The notes: a model not told the origin generated them from the sequence alone. A DNA stretch of 64,000 bases from Anthonomus grandis grandis (GCF_022605725.1 NC_065564.1:1302001-1366000); one strand, 5' to 3'; positions 33,873 through 46,950 are shown, numbered from the stretch's first letter. Program-made: numbers and translations.

Positions 33873-36800
33873 TCATATGAAACTAAAATCAATAAAATCC
33901 TTACAGTAGTTTCCAAGATATTGGGATTTTTGTGAAGCCTTTGACTGTATCAAGATTTTTTTTAATGTACCGAAAAACAGTTGAAAAACTCCAAAAGGGC
34001 TGTAGTGAGGAGGAAACTTGTAAGGACCTTTTTGATAAAGAAACTCATTGGCTTTCATATGAAACTAAAATCAATAAAATCCTTACAGAAGTTTCCAAGA
34101 TATTGGGATTTTTGTGAAGCCTTTGACTGTATCAAGATTTTTTTGAATGTACCGAAAAACAGTTGAATAACTCCAAAAGGGCTGTAGTGAGGAGGAAACT
34201 TGTAAGGACCTTTTTTGTTAAGAAACTCATTGGCTTTCATATGAAACTAAAATCAATAAAATCCTTACAGTAGTTTCCAAGATATTGGGATTTTTGTAAA
34301 GCCTTTGACTGTATCAAGATTTTTTTTAATGTACCGAAAAACAGTTGAAAAACTCCAAAAGGGTTGTAGATACGAGGAAACTTGTAAGGACCTTTTTGGT
34401 AAAGAAACTCATTGGCTTTCATATGAAACTAAAATCAATAAAATCCTTACAGTAGTTTCAAAGATATTGGGATTTTTGTGAAGCCTTTGACTGTATCAAG
34501 ATTTTTTTGAATGTACCGAAAAACAGTTGAATAACTCCAAAAGGGCTGTAGTGAGGAGGAAACTTGTAAGGACCTTTTTTGTTAAGAAACTCACTGGCTT
34601 TCATATGAAACTAAAATCAATAAAATCCTTACAGTAGTTTCCAAGATATTGGGATTTTTGTGAAGCCTTTGACTGTATCAAGATTTTTTTTAATGTACCG
34701 AAAAACAGTTGAATAACTCCAAAAGGGCTGTAGTGAGGAGGAAACTTGTAAGGACCTTTTTGGTAAAGAAACTCACTGGCTTTCATATGAAACTAAAATC
34801 AATAAAATCCTTACAGTAGTTTCCAAGATATTGGGATTTTTGTGAAGCCTTTGACTGTATCAAGATTTTTTTGAATGTACCGAAAAACAGTTGAAAAACT
34901 CCAAAAGGGTTGTAGATACGAGGAAACTTGTAAGGACCTTTTTTGTTAAGAAACTCATTGGCTTTCATATGAAACTAAAATCAATAAAATCCTTACAGTA
35001 GTTTCAAAGATATTGGGATTTTTGTGAAGCCTTTGACTGTATCAAGATTTTTTTGAATGTACCGAAAAACAGTTGAATAACTCCAAAAGGGTTGTAGATA
35101 CGAGGAAACTTGTAAGGACCTTTTTTGTTAAGAAACTCATTGGCTTTCATATGAAACTAAAATCAATAAAATCCTTACAGTAGTTTCCAAGATATTGGGA
35201 TTTTTGTGAAGCCTTTGACTGTATCAAGATTTTTTTTAATGTACCGAAAAACAGTTGAAAAACTCCAAAAGGGCTGTAGTGAGGAGGAAACTTGTAAGGA
35301 CCTTTTTGATAAAGAAACTCATTGGCTTTCATATGAAACTAAAATCAATAAAATCCTTACAGAAGTTTCCAAGATATTGGGATTTTTGTGAAGCCTTTGA
35401 CTGTATCAAGATTTTTTTGAATGTACCGAAAAACAGTTGAATAACTCCAAAAGGGCTGTAGTGAGGAGGAAACTTGTAAGGACCTTTTTTGTTAAGAAAC
35501 TCACTGGCTTTCATATGAAACTAAAATCAATAAAATCCTTACAGTAGTTTCCAAGATATTGGGATTTTTGTGAAGCCTTTGACTGTATCAAGATTTTTTT
35601 TAATGTACCGAAAAACAGTTGAATAACTCCAAAAGGGCTGTAGTGAGGAGGAAACTTGTAAGGACCTTTTTTGTTAAGAAACTCATTGGCTTTCATATGA
35701 AACTAAAATCAATAAAATCCTTACAGTAGTTTCAAAGATATTGGGATTTTTGTGAAGCCTTTGACTGTATCAAGATTTTTTTTAATGTACCGAAAAACAG
35801 TTGAATAACTCCAAAAGGGCTGTAGTGAGGAGGAAACTTGTAAGGACCTTTTTGGTAAAGAAACTCACTGGCTTTCATATGAAACTAAAATCAATAAAAT
35901 CCTTACAGTAGTTTCCAAGATATTGGGATTTTTGTGAAGCCTTTGACTGTATCAAGATTTTTTTTAATGTACCGAAAAACAGTTGAATAACTCCAAAAGG
36001 GCTGTAGTGAGGAGGAAACTTGTAAGGACCTTTTTGGTAAAGAAACTCATTGGCTTTCATATGAAACTAAAATCAATAAAATCCTTACAGTAGTTTCAAA
36101 GATATTGGGATTTTTGTGAAGCCTTTGACTGTATCAAGATTTTTTTGAATGTACCGAAAAACAGTTGAATAACTCCAAAAGGGCTGTAGATACGAGGAAA
36201 CTTGTAAGGACCTTTTTTGTTAAGAAACTCATTGGCTTTCATATGAAACTAAAATCAATAAAATCCTTACAGTAGTTTCAAAGATATTGGGATTTTTGTG
36301 AAGCCTTTGACTGTATCAAGATTTTTTTTAATGTACCGAAAAACAGTTGAATAACTCCAAAAGGGCTGTAGATACGAGGAAACTTGTAAGGACCTTTTTT
36401 GTTAAGAAACTCATTGGCTTTCATATGAAACTAAAATCAATAAAATCCTTACAGTAGTTTCCAAGATATTGGGATTTTTGTGAAGCCTTTGACTGTATCA
36501 AGATTTTTTTTAATGTACCGAAAAACAGTTGAAAAACTCCAAAAGGGCTGTAGTGAGGAGGAAACTTGTAAGGACCTTTTTGATAAAGAAACTCATTGGC
36601 TTTCATATGAAACTAAAATCAATAAAATCCTTACAGAAGTTTCCAAGATATTGGGATTTTTGTGAAGCCTTTGACTGTATCAAGATTTTTTTGAATGTAC
36701 CGAAAAACAGTTGAATAACTCCAAAAGGGCTGTAGTGAGGAGGAAACTTGTAAGGACCTTTTTTGTTAAGAAACTCATTGGCTTTCATATGAAACTAAAA

Positions 36801-38970
36801 TCAATAAAATCCTTACAGTAGTTTCCAAGATATTGGGATTTTTGTAAAGCCTTTGACTGTATCAAGATTTTTTTTAATGTACCGAAAAACAGTTGAAAAA
36901 CTCCAAAAGGGTTGTAGATACGAGGAAACTTGTAAGGACCTTTTTGGTAAAGAAACTCATTGGCTTTCATATGAAACTAAAATCAATAAAATCCTTACAG
37001 TAGTTTCAAAGATATTGGGATTTTTGTGAAGCCTTTGACTGTATCAAGATTTTTTTGAATGTACCGAAAAACAGTTGAATAACTCCAAAAGGGCTGTAGT
37101 GAGGAGGAAACTTGTAAGGACCTTTTTTGTTAAGAAACTCACTGGCTTTCATATGAAACTAAAATCAATAAAATCCTTACAGTAGTTTCCAAGATATTGG
37201 GATTTTTGTGAAGCCTTTGACTGTATCAAGATTTTTTTTAATGTACCGAAAAACAGTTGAATAACTCCAAAAGGGCTGTAGTGAGGAGGAAACTTGTAAG
37301 GACCTTTTTGGTAAAGAAACTCACTGGCTTTCATATGAAACTAAAATCAATAAAATCCTTACAGTAGTTTCCAAGATATTGGGATTTTTGTGAAGCCTTT
37401 GACTGTATCAAGATTTTTTTGAATGTACCGAAAAACAGTTGAAAAACTCCAAAAGGGTTGTAGATACGAGGAAACTTGTAAGGACCTTTTTTGTTAAGAA
37501 ACTCATTGGCTTTCATATGAAACTAAAATCAATAAAATCCTTACAGTAGTTTCAAAGATATTGGGATTTTTGTGAAGCCTTTGACTGTATCAAGATTTTT
37601 TTGAATGTACCGAAAAACAGTTGAATAACTCCAAAAGGGTTGTAGATACGAGGAAACTTGTAAGGACCTTTTTTGTTAAGAAACTCATTGGCTTTCATAT
37701 GAAACTAAAATCAATAAAATCCTTACAGTAGTTTCCAAGATATTGGGATTTTTGTGAAGCCTTTGACTGTATCAAGATTTTTTTTAATGTACCGAAAAAC
37801 AGTTGAAAAACTCCAAAAGGGCTGTAGTGAGGAGGAAACTTGTAAGGACCTTTTTGATAAAGAAACTCATTGGCTTTCATATGAAACTAAAATCAATAAA
37901 ATCCTTACAGAAGTTTCCAAGATATTGGGATTTTTGTGAAGCCTTTGACTGTATCAAGATTTTTTTGAATGTACCGAAAAACAGTTGAATAACTCCAAAA
38001 GGGCTGTAGTGAGGAGGAAACTTGTAAGGACCTTTTTTGTTAAGAAACTCACTGGCTTTCATATGAAACTAAAATCAATAAAATCCTTACAGTAGTTTCC
38101 AAGATATTGGGATTTTTGTGAAGCCTTTGACTGTATCAAGATTTTTTTTAATGTACCGAAAAACAGTTGAATAACTCCAAAAGGGCTGTAGTGAGGAGGA
38201 AACTTGTAAGGACCTTTTTTGTTAAGAAACTCATTGGCTTTCATATGAAACTAAAATCAATAAAATCCTTACAGTAGTTTCAAAGATATTGGGATTTTTG
38301 TGAAGCCTTTGACTGTATCAAGATTTTTTTTAATGTACCGAAAAACAGTTGAATAACTCCAAAAGGGCTGTAGTGAGGAGGAAACTTGTAAGGACCTTTT
38401 TGGTAAAGAAACTCACTGGCTTTCATATGAAACTAAAATCAATAAAATCCTTACAGTAGTTTCCAAGATATTGGGATTTTTGTGAAGCCTTTGACTGTAT
38501 CAAGATTTTTTTTAATGTACCGAAAAACAGTTGAATAACTCCAAAAGGGCTGTAGTGAGGAGGAAACTTGTAAGGACCTTTTTGGTAAAGAAACTCATTG
38601 GCTTTCATATGAAACTAAAATCAATAAAATCCTTACAGTAGTTTCAAAGATATTGGGATTTTTGTGAAGCCTTTGACTGTATCAAGATTTTTTTGAATGT
38701 ACCGAAAAACAGTTGAATAACTCCAAAAGGGCTGTAGATACGAGGAAACTTGTAAGGACCTTTTTTGTTAAGAAACTCATTGGCTTTCATATGAAACTAA
38801 AATCAATAAAATCCTTACAGTAGTTTCAAAGATATTGGGATTTTTGTGAAGCCTTTGACTGTATCAAGATTTTTTTTAATGTACCGAAAAACAGTTGAAT
38901 AACTCCAAAAGGGCTGTAGATACGAGGAAACTTGTAAGGACCTTTTTTGTTAAGAAACTCATTGGCTTTC
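33873..38970. repeat. Higher-order repeat domain within the 182-bp array
   Basis: The rare monomer variant ACAGAAGTTTCC occurs at about 31902, 34086, 35360, 36634 and 37908. The last four are exactly 1274 bp apart (7 x 182) and the first interval is 2184 bp (12 x 182). Other variants repeat only every 2548 bp (14 x 182), for example the pairs 34237/36785, 34601/37149, 34783/37331, 35511/38059 and 35875/38423. The segment is therefore two nearly identical 14-mers, each made of two diverged 7-mers. Confidence 0.85.
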
Positions 38971-39120
38971 ATATGAAACTAAAATCAATAAAATCCTTAC
39001 AGTAGTTTCAAAGATATTGGGATTTTTGTGAAGCCTTTGACTGTATCAAGATTTTTTTTAATGTACCGAAAAACAGTTGAATAACTCCAAAAGGGCTGTA
39101 GTGAGGAGGAAACTTGTAAG

Positions 39121-41100
39121 GACCTTTTTTGTTAAGAAACTCACTGGCTTTCATATGAAACTAAAATCAATAAAATCCTTACAGTAGTTTCAAAGATATG
39201 GGGATTTTTGTGAAGCCTTTGACTGTATCAAGATTTTTTTTAATGTACCGAAAAACAGTTGAATAACTCCAAAAGGGCTGTAGTGAGGAGGAAACTTGTA
39301 AGGACCTTTTTTGTTAAGAAACTCATTGGCTTTCATATGAAACTAAAATCAATAAAATCCTTACAGTAGTTTCAAAGATATGGGAATTTTTGTGAAGCCT
39401 TTGACTGTATCAAGATTTTTTTTAATGTACCGAAAAACAGTTGAATAACTCCAAAAGGGCTGTAGTGAGGAGGAAACTTGTAAGGACCTTTTTTGTTAAG
39501 AAACTCACTGGCTTTCATATGAAACTAAAAACAAAAAATTCTTACAGTAGTTTCCAAGATATTGGGATTTTTGTGAAGCCTTTGACTGTATCAAGATTTT
39601 TTTTAATGTACCGAAAAACAGTTGAATAACTCCAAAAGGGCTGTAGTGAGGAGGAAACTTGTAAGGACCTTTTTTGTTAAGAAACTCATTGGCTTTCATA
39701 TGAAACTAAAATCAATAAAATCCTTACAGTAGTTTCAAAGATATTGGGATTTTTGTAAAGCCTTTGACTGTATCAAGATTTTTTTTAATGTACCGAAAAA
39801 CAGTTGAAAAACTCCAAAAGGGTTGTAGATACGAGGAAACTTGTAAGGACCTTTTTTGTTAAGAAACTCATTGGCTTTCATATGAAACTAAAATCAATAA
39901 AATCCTTACAGTAGTTTCAAAGATATTGGGATTTTTGTAAAGCCTTTGACTGTATCAAGATTTTTTTTAATGTACCGAAAAACAGTTGAATAACTTCAAA
40001 AGGGCTGTAGTGAGGAGGAAACTTGTAAGGACCTTTTTGGTAAAGAAACTCACTGGCTTTCATATGAAACTAAAATCAATAAAATCCTTACAGTAGTTTC
40101 AAAGATATGGGGATTTTTGTGAAGCCTTTGACTGTATCAAGATTTTTTTTAATGTACCGAAAAACAGTTGAATAACTCCAAAAGGGCTGTAGTGAGGAGG
40201 AAACTTGTAAGGACCTTTTTTGTTAAGAAACTCACTGGCTTTCATATGAAACTAAAATCAATAAAATCCTTACAGTAGTTTCAAAGATATGGGAATTTTT
40301 GTGAAGCCTTTGACTGTATCAAGATTTTTTTTAATGTACCGAAAAACAGTTGAATAACTCCAAAAGGGCTGTAGTGAGGAGGAAACTTGTAAGGACCTTT
40401 TTTGTTAAGAAACTCACTGGCTTTCATATGAAACTAAAAACAAAAAATTCTTACAGTAGTTTCCAAGATATTGGGATTTTTGTGAAGCCTTTGACTGTAT
40501 CAAGATTTTTTTTAATGTACCGAAAAACAGTTGAATAACTCCAAAAGGGCTGTAGTGAGGAGGAAACTTGTAAGGACCTTTTTTGTTAAGAAACTCATTG
40601 GCTTTCATATGAAACTAAAATCAATAAAATCCTTACAGTAGTTTCAAAGATATTGGGATTTTTGTAAAGCCTTTGACTGTATCAAGATTTTTTTTAATGT
40701 ACCGAAAAACAGTTGAAAAACTCCAAAAGGGTTGTAGATACGAGGAAACTTGTAAGGACCTTTTTTGTTAAGAAACTCATTGGCTTTCATATGAAACTAA
40801 AATCAATAAAATCCTTACAGTAGTTTCAAAGATATGGGGATTTTTGTGAAGCCATTGACTGTATCAAGATTTTTTTTAATGTACCGAAAAACAGTTGAAT
40901 AACTCCAAAAGGGCTGTAGTGAGGAGGAAACTTGTAAGGACCTTTTTTGTTAAGAAACTCACTGGCTTTCATATGAAACTAAAATCAATAAAATCCTTAC
41001 AGTAGTTTCAAAGATATTGGGATTTTTGTAAAGCCTTTGACTGTATCAAGATTTTTTTTAATGTACCGAAAACAGTTGAATAACTCCAAAAGGGCTGTAG
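39121..41100. repeat. Second higher-order domain (909-bp, five-monomer) in the 182-bp array
   Basis: A variant reading AAACTAAAAACAAAAAATTC in place of AAACTAAAATCAATAAAATC occurs at about 39523 and 40432, 909 bp apart (five monomers minus one base), with matching flanking monomers. A single-base deletion, ACCGAAAACAG, recurs near 41070 and 41614, about three monomers apart. The right end of the array was therefore amplified with different register from 33873-38970. Confidence 0.75.
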
Positions 41101-42551
41101 TGAGGAGGAAACTTGTAAGGACCTTTTTGGTAAAGAAACTCACTGGCTTTCATATGAAACTAAAATCAATAAAATCCTTACAGTAGTTTCAAAGATATGG
41201 GGATTTTTGTAAAGCCTTTGACTGTATCAAGATTTTTTTTAATGTACCGAAAAACAGTTGAATAACTCCAAAAGGGCTGTAGTGAGGAGGAAACTTGTAA
41301 GGACCTTTTTTGTTAAGAAACTCACTGGCTTTCATATGAAACTAAAATCAATAAAATCCTTACAGTAGTTTCCAAGATATTGGGATTTTTGTGAAGCCTT
41401 TGACTGTATCAAGATTTTTTTTAATGTACCGAAAAACAGTTGAATAACTCCAAAAGGGCTGTAGTGAGGAGGAAACTTGTAAGGACCTTTTTTGTTAAGA
41501 AACTCACTGGCTTTCATATGAAACTAAAATCAATAAAATCCTTACAGTAGTTTCAAAGATATTGGGATTTTTGTAAAGCCTTTGACTGTATCAAGATTTT
41601 TTTTAATGTACCGAAAACAGTTGAATAACTCCAAAAGGGCTGTAGTGAGGAGGAAACTTGTAAGGACCTTTTTGGTAAAGAAACTCACTGGCTTTCATAT
41701 GAAACTAAAATCAATAAAATCCTTACAGTAGTTTCAAAGATATGGGGATTTTTGTAAAGCCTTTGACTGTATCAAGATTTTTTTTAATGTACCGAAAAAC
41801 AGTTGAATAACTCCAAAAGGGCTGTAGTGAGGAGGAAACTTATAAAGACCTTTTTTGTTAAGAAACTCACTGGCTTTCATATGAAACTAAAATCAATAAA
41901 ATCGTTACAGTAGTTTCCAAGATATTGGGATTTTTGTGAAGCCTTTGACTGTATCAAGATTTTTTTGAATGTACCGAAAAACAGTTGAATAACTCCAAAA
42001 GGGCTGTAGTGAGGAGGAAACTTTTAAGGACCTTTTTTGTTAAGAAACTCATTGGCTTTCATATGAAACTAAAATCAATAAAATCCTTACAGTAGTTTCA
42101 AAGATATGGGGATTTTTGTAAAGCCTTTGACTGTATCAAGATTTTTTTGAATGTACCGAAAAACAGTTGAATAACTCCAAAAGGGCTGTAGTGAGGAGGA
42201 AACTTTTAAGGACCTTTTTTGTTAAGAAACTCATTGGCTTTCATATGAAACTAAAATCAATAAAATCCTTACAGTAGTTTCAAAGATATTGGGATTTTTG
42301 TAAAGCCTTTGACTGTATCAAGATTTTTTTTAATGTACCGAAAAACAGTTGAAAAACTCCAAAAGGGTTGTAGATACGAGGAAACTTTTAAGGACCTTTT
42401 TTGTTAAGAAACTCATTGGCTTTCATATGAAACTAAAATCAATAAAATCCTTACAGTAGTTTCCAAGATATTGGGATTTTTGTGAAGCCTTTGACTGTAT
42501 CAAGGAGGATCATTTTTTACCGAGGAGTAAAAGGGGGGACTTCTTAAGTAC

Positions 42552-42759
42552 CTTTTTCATGTGTTGACCCAATGTGCCGGGCAAATAGGGGCAACTGGTC
42601 ACGTGATTAAAGTTCTGACTCTGCATCTCCTCCTGATCGGTCTCCCGGTGGTAGAAGTAGTTGAAGTTCGAGACGATGACGGGCACGGGGAGGGCGATGG
42701 TGAGGACGCCGGCGATCGCGCATAAGGAACCGACGATTTTGCCCCATACTCCCACGGGC
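42552..42759 (-). CDS. Sh: Shaker, S6 exon
   Basis: A 208-bp exon starting with the last base of the pore-exon split codon. It reads [10 protein letters not shown], then [20 protein letters not shown], then [39 protein letters not shown]. This is the S6 gate-lining helix with the PVP bend, followed by the proximal cytoplasmic tail, and is essentially identical to Drosophila. The acceptor is TTTACAG. The donor AAG|GTACTT is weak. Reading through it gives [13 protein letters not shown] and a stop, a possible shortened isoform without the PDZ ligand. Frames overlapping on the same strand are shadows. Confidence 0.97.
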
Positions 42760-43335
42760 CTGTAAATTCGATTGTTTTTTTTTTTTTGTTTGTTTTTGAG
42801 GGTGGAGGGAGTTTATAATTGTCAAGCAAGCCATGCACTGTTTTTTTTTTAGTGGAAGAAGGGATGGGAGGGTCGTTTTTAAAAAGCGCATGCGGGGTTG
42901 CCTAAGTACGACTGAGGGCAAAGGGGGGGTGTTTCAGTGGATAAAATCGGAAAATTCTTTGTTCCGAGCATATAATACAATAAATAATATACATATACAA
43001 AAAAATATGTCAAGCATATACAATTTAATCTGTACACCGAGCAAGACAGCAAATTATGTTCAGCCTTCACAACATCGAATATTAATAATAATAATATACA
43101 TATAGAAAAAAAGGGAAAACAAATATGTATAAGAGGGAGACACCGTTCTCTTAAGTTTATTTATTAATTAACATTTTTATGGCCACTGGACGCGTTCTTC
43201 GGAGCAAAGAATTTTCTATTATTTTCTCACTCGCTCATTCTGTGTGTGTGTGTTTTGGTATGGATGATCGGTCGGTACGTGTGTCAAATGGAAAAAAAAA
43301 ATTTGTTACATGGTAGCGCCCCTCGTGAGCCTCAC
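42760..43335. other. Intron sequence next to the S6 exon, no repeat array
   Basis: Upstream of the S6 exon there is a T-rich polypyrimidine-like stretch, then unique AT-rich DNA with ATA and AAT runs near 43081-43105 and a GT run near 43240-43252. No alternative S6 exon was seen here. Confidence 0.6.
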
Positions 43336-43339
43336 TTGA

Positions 43340-46300
43340 GGGGGGTTACCACGTAAGTGTCTATTAGGCTACTTAGCTACGTTGTTGCTCTAACTATTAG
43401 TGTTTATTTCATGAATTTTTATGGAAAATTTGAGGAGTTATGAAGGGGTTTCTAGGGAGAGTTTTATTAAAAAAATCATAGGCATGATCAGTTTGAAAAT
43501 TGAAATTATGGCATTTTTAGTGGAAATTTGTTGTAGGTGACTATATTGCTGCATAACTGCTACGTTTCAGTACCATTTATTTTTTGTTTGACTAATTTAT
43601 CTTGAAAAACCGAGAAATTATGACCATTTTTCCAGGGACACATTTATTTTGAAAAGCAATCATTGTTCCAAGGAAAAATTAAAATTTTAGCGCTTTTATT
43701 AAAAATTTGTTGTAGCTGACTATATAGCTACGTAGCTACATCATCTCAGTATCATATACTTTTTATTTTACTAATTTATCTTAAAAAACCGAGAAGTTAT
43801 GACGTTTTTTCCAGGCACACTTTTTATTTGAAAATTCATGTCATTGATCAATCTGGACACTAGTGGTTTTAACAAAAAATTAAAAATTTTACACTTAAAA
43901 TAGAAATGAGCTATAGCTGACTGTATAGCTGCATAGCTACATTATCCCAGTACCATATACTTTTTATTTGACTAATTTATCTTGCAAAACCGAGAAGTTA
44001 TGACGTTTTTTCCAGGCACACTTTTATTTGAAAATTCACCCTCCTGATCACTTTGAATCATAATAAATTTGAAAGAAAATTAAAATTTTGACACTATTAA
44101 TGGAAATCCGTTGTAGCTGACTATATAGCGATATATCTGCATCATTCTAGCACCCTCCACAGTTTATTTCAATAATTTATATTGAAAAACTAAGAAGTTA
44201 TGACCATTTTTCCAGGGACACATTTATTTTAAAAAGCAATCATTGTTCCAAGGAAAAATTAAAATTTTAGCACTTTTATTAAAAATTTGTTGTAGCTGAC
44301 TATATAGCTACGTAGCTACATTATTTCAGTTTCATTTACTGTTTGTTTCATTAATTTATGACGAAAAACTAAGAAGTTATGAATTTTTTTACAGGGACAC
44401 TCTTTTTTGAAAAGTCACGTCTTTGATCAATTTGATTTTAGGAAAAATTAAAATTTTAGCACTTTTAATGAAAATTTTTAGTAGCTGACTATATAGCCAC
44501 ATAGCCACATCATCCCAGTACAATCTACTTTTTATTTCAATAATTTATCTTAAAAAACCAAGAAGTTATGATTTTTTTACAGGAACACTATTATTTGAAA
44601 ATTCATGTCCCTGATCAATCTGGACACCAGTGAATTTAAAGAAAAATTGAAATTAGTGCACTTTAATTGAAAATGAGCTGTAGCTGACTGTATAGCTACC
44701 ATATACTTTTTATTTGACTAATTTATCTTGAAAAACCGAGAAATTATGACGTTTTTTCCAGGCACACTTTTATTTGAAAATTCACCTTCCTGATCACTTT
44801 GAATATTATTTACTTTGAAAGAAAATTAAAATTTTGACACTATTAATGGAAATCCGTTGCAGCTGACTATACAGCTACATAGCTACATCATTCTCGTATA
44901 ATTTATTTCTTATTTTACTAATTTATCTTAAAAAACTAAAAAGTTATAACAATTTTTCCAAGAACACTTTTGTTGGAGAATTCATGATCCTGACGTGTAT
45001 TAAAAAGGAAAATTAAAATTTTGGCACTCTTAATGGAAATGCGCTATGGCTGACTATTAAGGAATATAGCCATATCATTTCAGTACCATTGACCATTTAT
45101 TTTATTAAGTTATCTTCGAAAACCAAGAAGTTATGAATTTTCTTCCAGGCACACTTTAATTTAAAGATACACTTTCCTGATCAGTTGAAATCTCGAAGAA
45201 AAAATACAATTTTTGGCAGTTTTAATATAAATGAGCTATTGCTGGTTACACAGCTACGTAGCCACATCATCTTAGTACCATATACTTTTTATTTGACTAA
45301 TTTAGCTTGAAAAACCGAGAAATTATGACCATTTTTCCAGGGACACATTTATTCTGAAAATCAATCATTGTTCCAAGGAAAAATTAAAATTTTAGTACTT
45401 TTATTAAAAATGTGTTGTAGCTGACTATATAGCTACGTAGCTACATTGTTTCAGTTTCATTTACCGTTTGTTTCATTAATTTATGACGAAAATCTAAAAA
45501 GTTATGAATTTTTTTACAGGGACACTCTTGTTTGAAAAATCACGTCAATGATCAATTTGATTTAAGGAAAAATTAAAATTTTAGCACTTTTAATAAAAAA
45601 TTTTTAGTAGCTGACTATACAGCCACATAGCCACATCATCCCAGTACAGTCTACTTTTTATTTCATAAATTTATCTTAAAAAACTAAGAAGTTATGATTT
45701 TTTTAATAGGAACACTATTATTTGAAAATTCATGTCCATGATCAATCTGTAAATAATGTAATTTAAAGAAAAATTGAAATTAGTGCGCTTTAATTGAAAA
45801 TGAGCTGTAGCTGACTATGTAGCTGCATAGCTACATTATTCCAGTACCATCTACTTTTTATTTCACTAAATTATCTTTAAAAGCTGAGAAGTTATAGGGG
45901 TTTTCCCAAACACACTCTAATTTGAAAATTCACTTTTCAGATCAGTTCAAGGAGAAAATATAATTTTGACAGTTTAAACAAAGAAGAGCTATTGCTGTTT
46001 ACACAGCTACATAGCCACATCATCTTAGTACTATATACTTTTTATTTTACTAATTTATCTTGAAAAATCGAGAAGTTATGACGATTTTCCCAAACATTTT
46101 GTTATTTGAAAATTCACTTCCCTGATCGGTTTGAATTAATTTGTCTTCAAGAAAAAATAAAATTTTGGCATTTTTAATAAAAATATGCTGTAGCTGACTA
46201 TATAGCTACATAGCTACATCATTCCAATACCATATACTTTTTATTTCAATAATTTATCTTAAAAAACCAAGAAGTTATGAATTTTTTTCCAGGCACACTT

Positions 46301-46950
46301 TTATTTAAAGATGCACTTTCCTGATCAGTTGAAATCTCGAAGAAAAAATACAATTTTTGGCAATTTTAATAAAAATGAGCTATTGCTGTTTACACAGCTA
46401 CATAGCCACATTATCCCAGTACCATCTACTTTTTATTTCACTAATTTATCTTTAAAAGCTGAGAAGTTATAACGATTTTTCCAATCACACTCCAATTTGA
46501 AAATTCACTTTCCTGATCAGTTTAAATCAAATTTATGTCAAAGAAAAAATTAATTTTTGGCAGTTTTAATAAAAATGAGCTATTGCTGCTTACACAGCTA
46601 CATAGCCACATCATCTTAGGACCATATACTTTTTATTTTACTAATTTATCTTGAAAAATCGAGAAGTTATGACGATTTTCCCAAACATACTTTTATTTGA
46701 AAATTCACTTCCCTGATCGGTTTGAATTAATTTGTCTTCAAGAGAAAATAAAATTTTGGCACTTTTATTAGAAATATGCTGTAGCTGACTATATAGCTGC
46801 ATAGCCGCATCATTTCAGAACCATTTACTACTTATTTCATTAATTTAATGTCAAAAATCGAGAAGTTATAACGATTTTCTTAAACCCACTTTTATTTAAA
46901 AATTCATGTCCCCGATCGATCTGAATAATAAATAATGACGGATTGACTAG
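43340..46950. repeat. Degenerate ~190-bp satellite in the Shaker pore to S6 intron
   Basis: About nineteen diverged units share TAGCTGACTATATAGCTAC, CATAGCTACATCAT, TACTTTTTATTT and GAGAAGTTATGAC with TTTTTCCAGG. Spacing is about 170-195 bp with deletions. It is the same family as the host repeat at 24360-28700 and 19800-22620, so the same satellite occupies both this intron and the 3' flank of Shaker. Confidence 0.85.

Larger units (their letters stand above)
28980..42517. repeat. 182-bp satellite array filling the S6 to C-terminus intron of Shaker
   Basis: About 74 tandem monomers. Landmarks on the plus strand are GGCTTTCATATGAAACTAAA, ATCCTTACAGTAGTTTC, GCCTTTGACTGTATCAAG and GTACCGAAAAACAGTTGAAT. 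The period is 182 bp, with one truncated ~74-bp unit near 30541-30600. Neighbouring monomers differ at a few diagnostic sites (GTGAGGAGG versus GATACGAGG, GGTAAAG versus TGTTAAG versus GATAAAG), which reveal higher-order repeats. The 61-codon frames seen once per monomer cannot continue across units because 182 is not a multiple of three. The array is bounded by an 11-bp direct repeat, GGATCATTTTT. Confidence 0.98.

Noticed and set aside
28816..42500. Chains of 61-codon frames, one per 182-bp monomer, with the TGA of one overlapping the ATG of the next
   Set aside because: Since 182 = 3 x 60 + 2, each monomer shifts frame and produces the same short frame. The near-identity simply reflects the satellite sequence. 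There is no signal peptide, domain or reason for codon selection.
28980..42517. CRISPR-like direct repeats
   Set aside because: The units are contiguous and nearly identical across their full 182 bp with no unique spacers, and the host is a eukaryote. It is a satellite.
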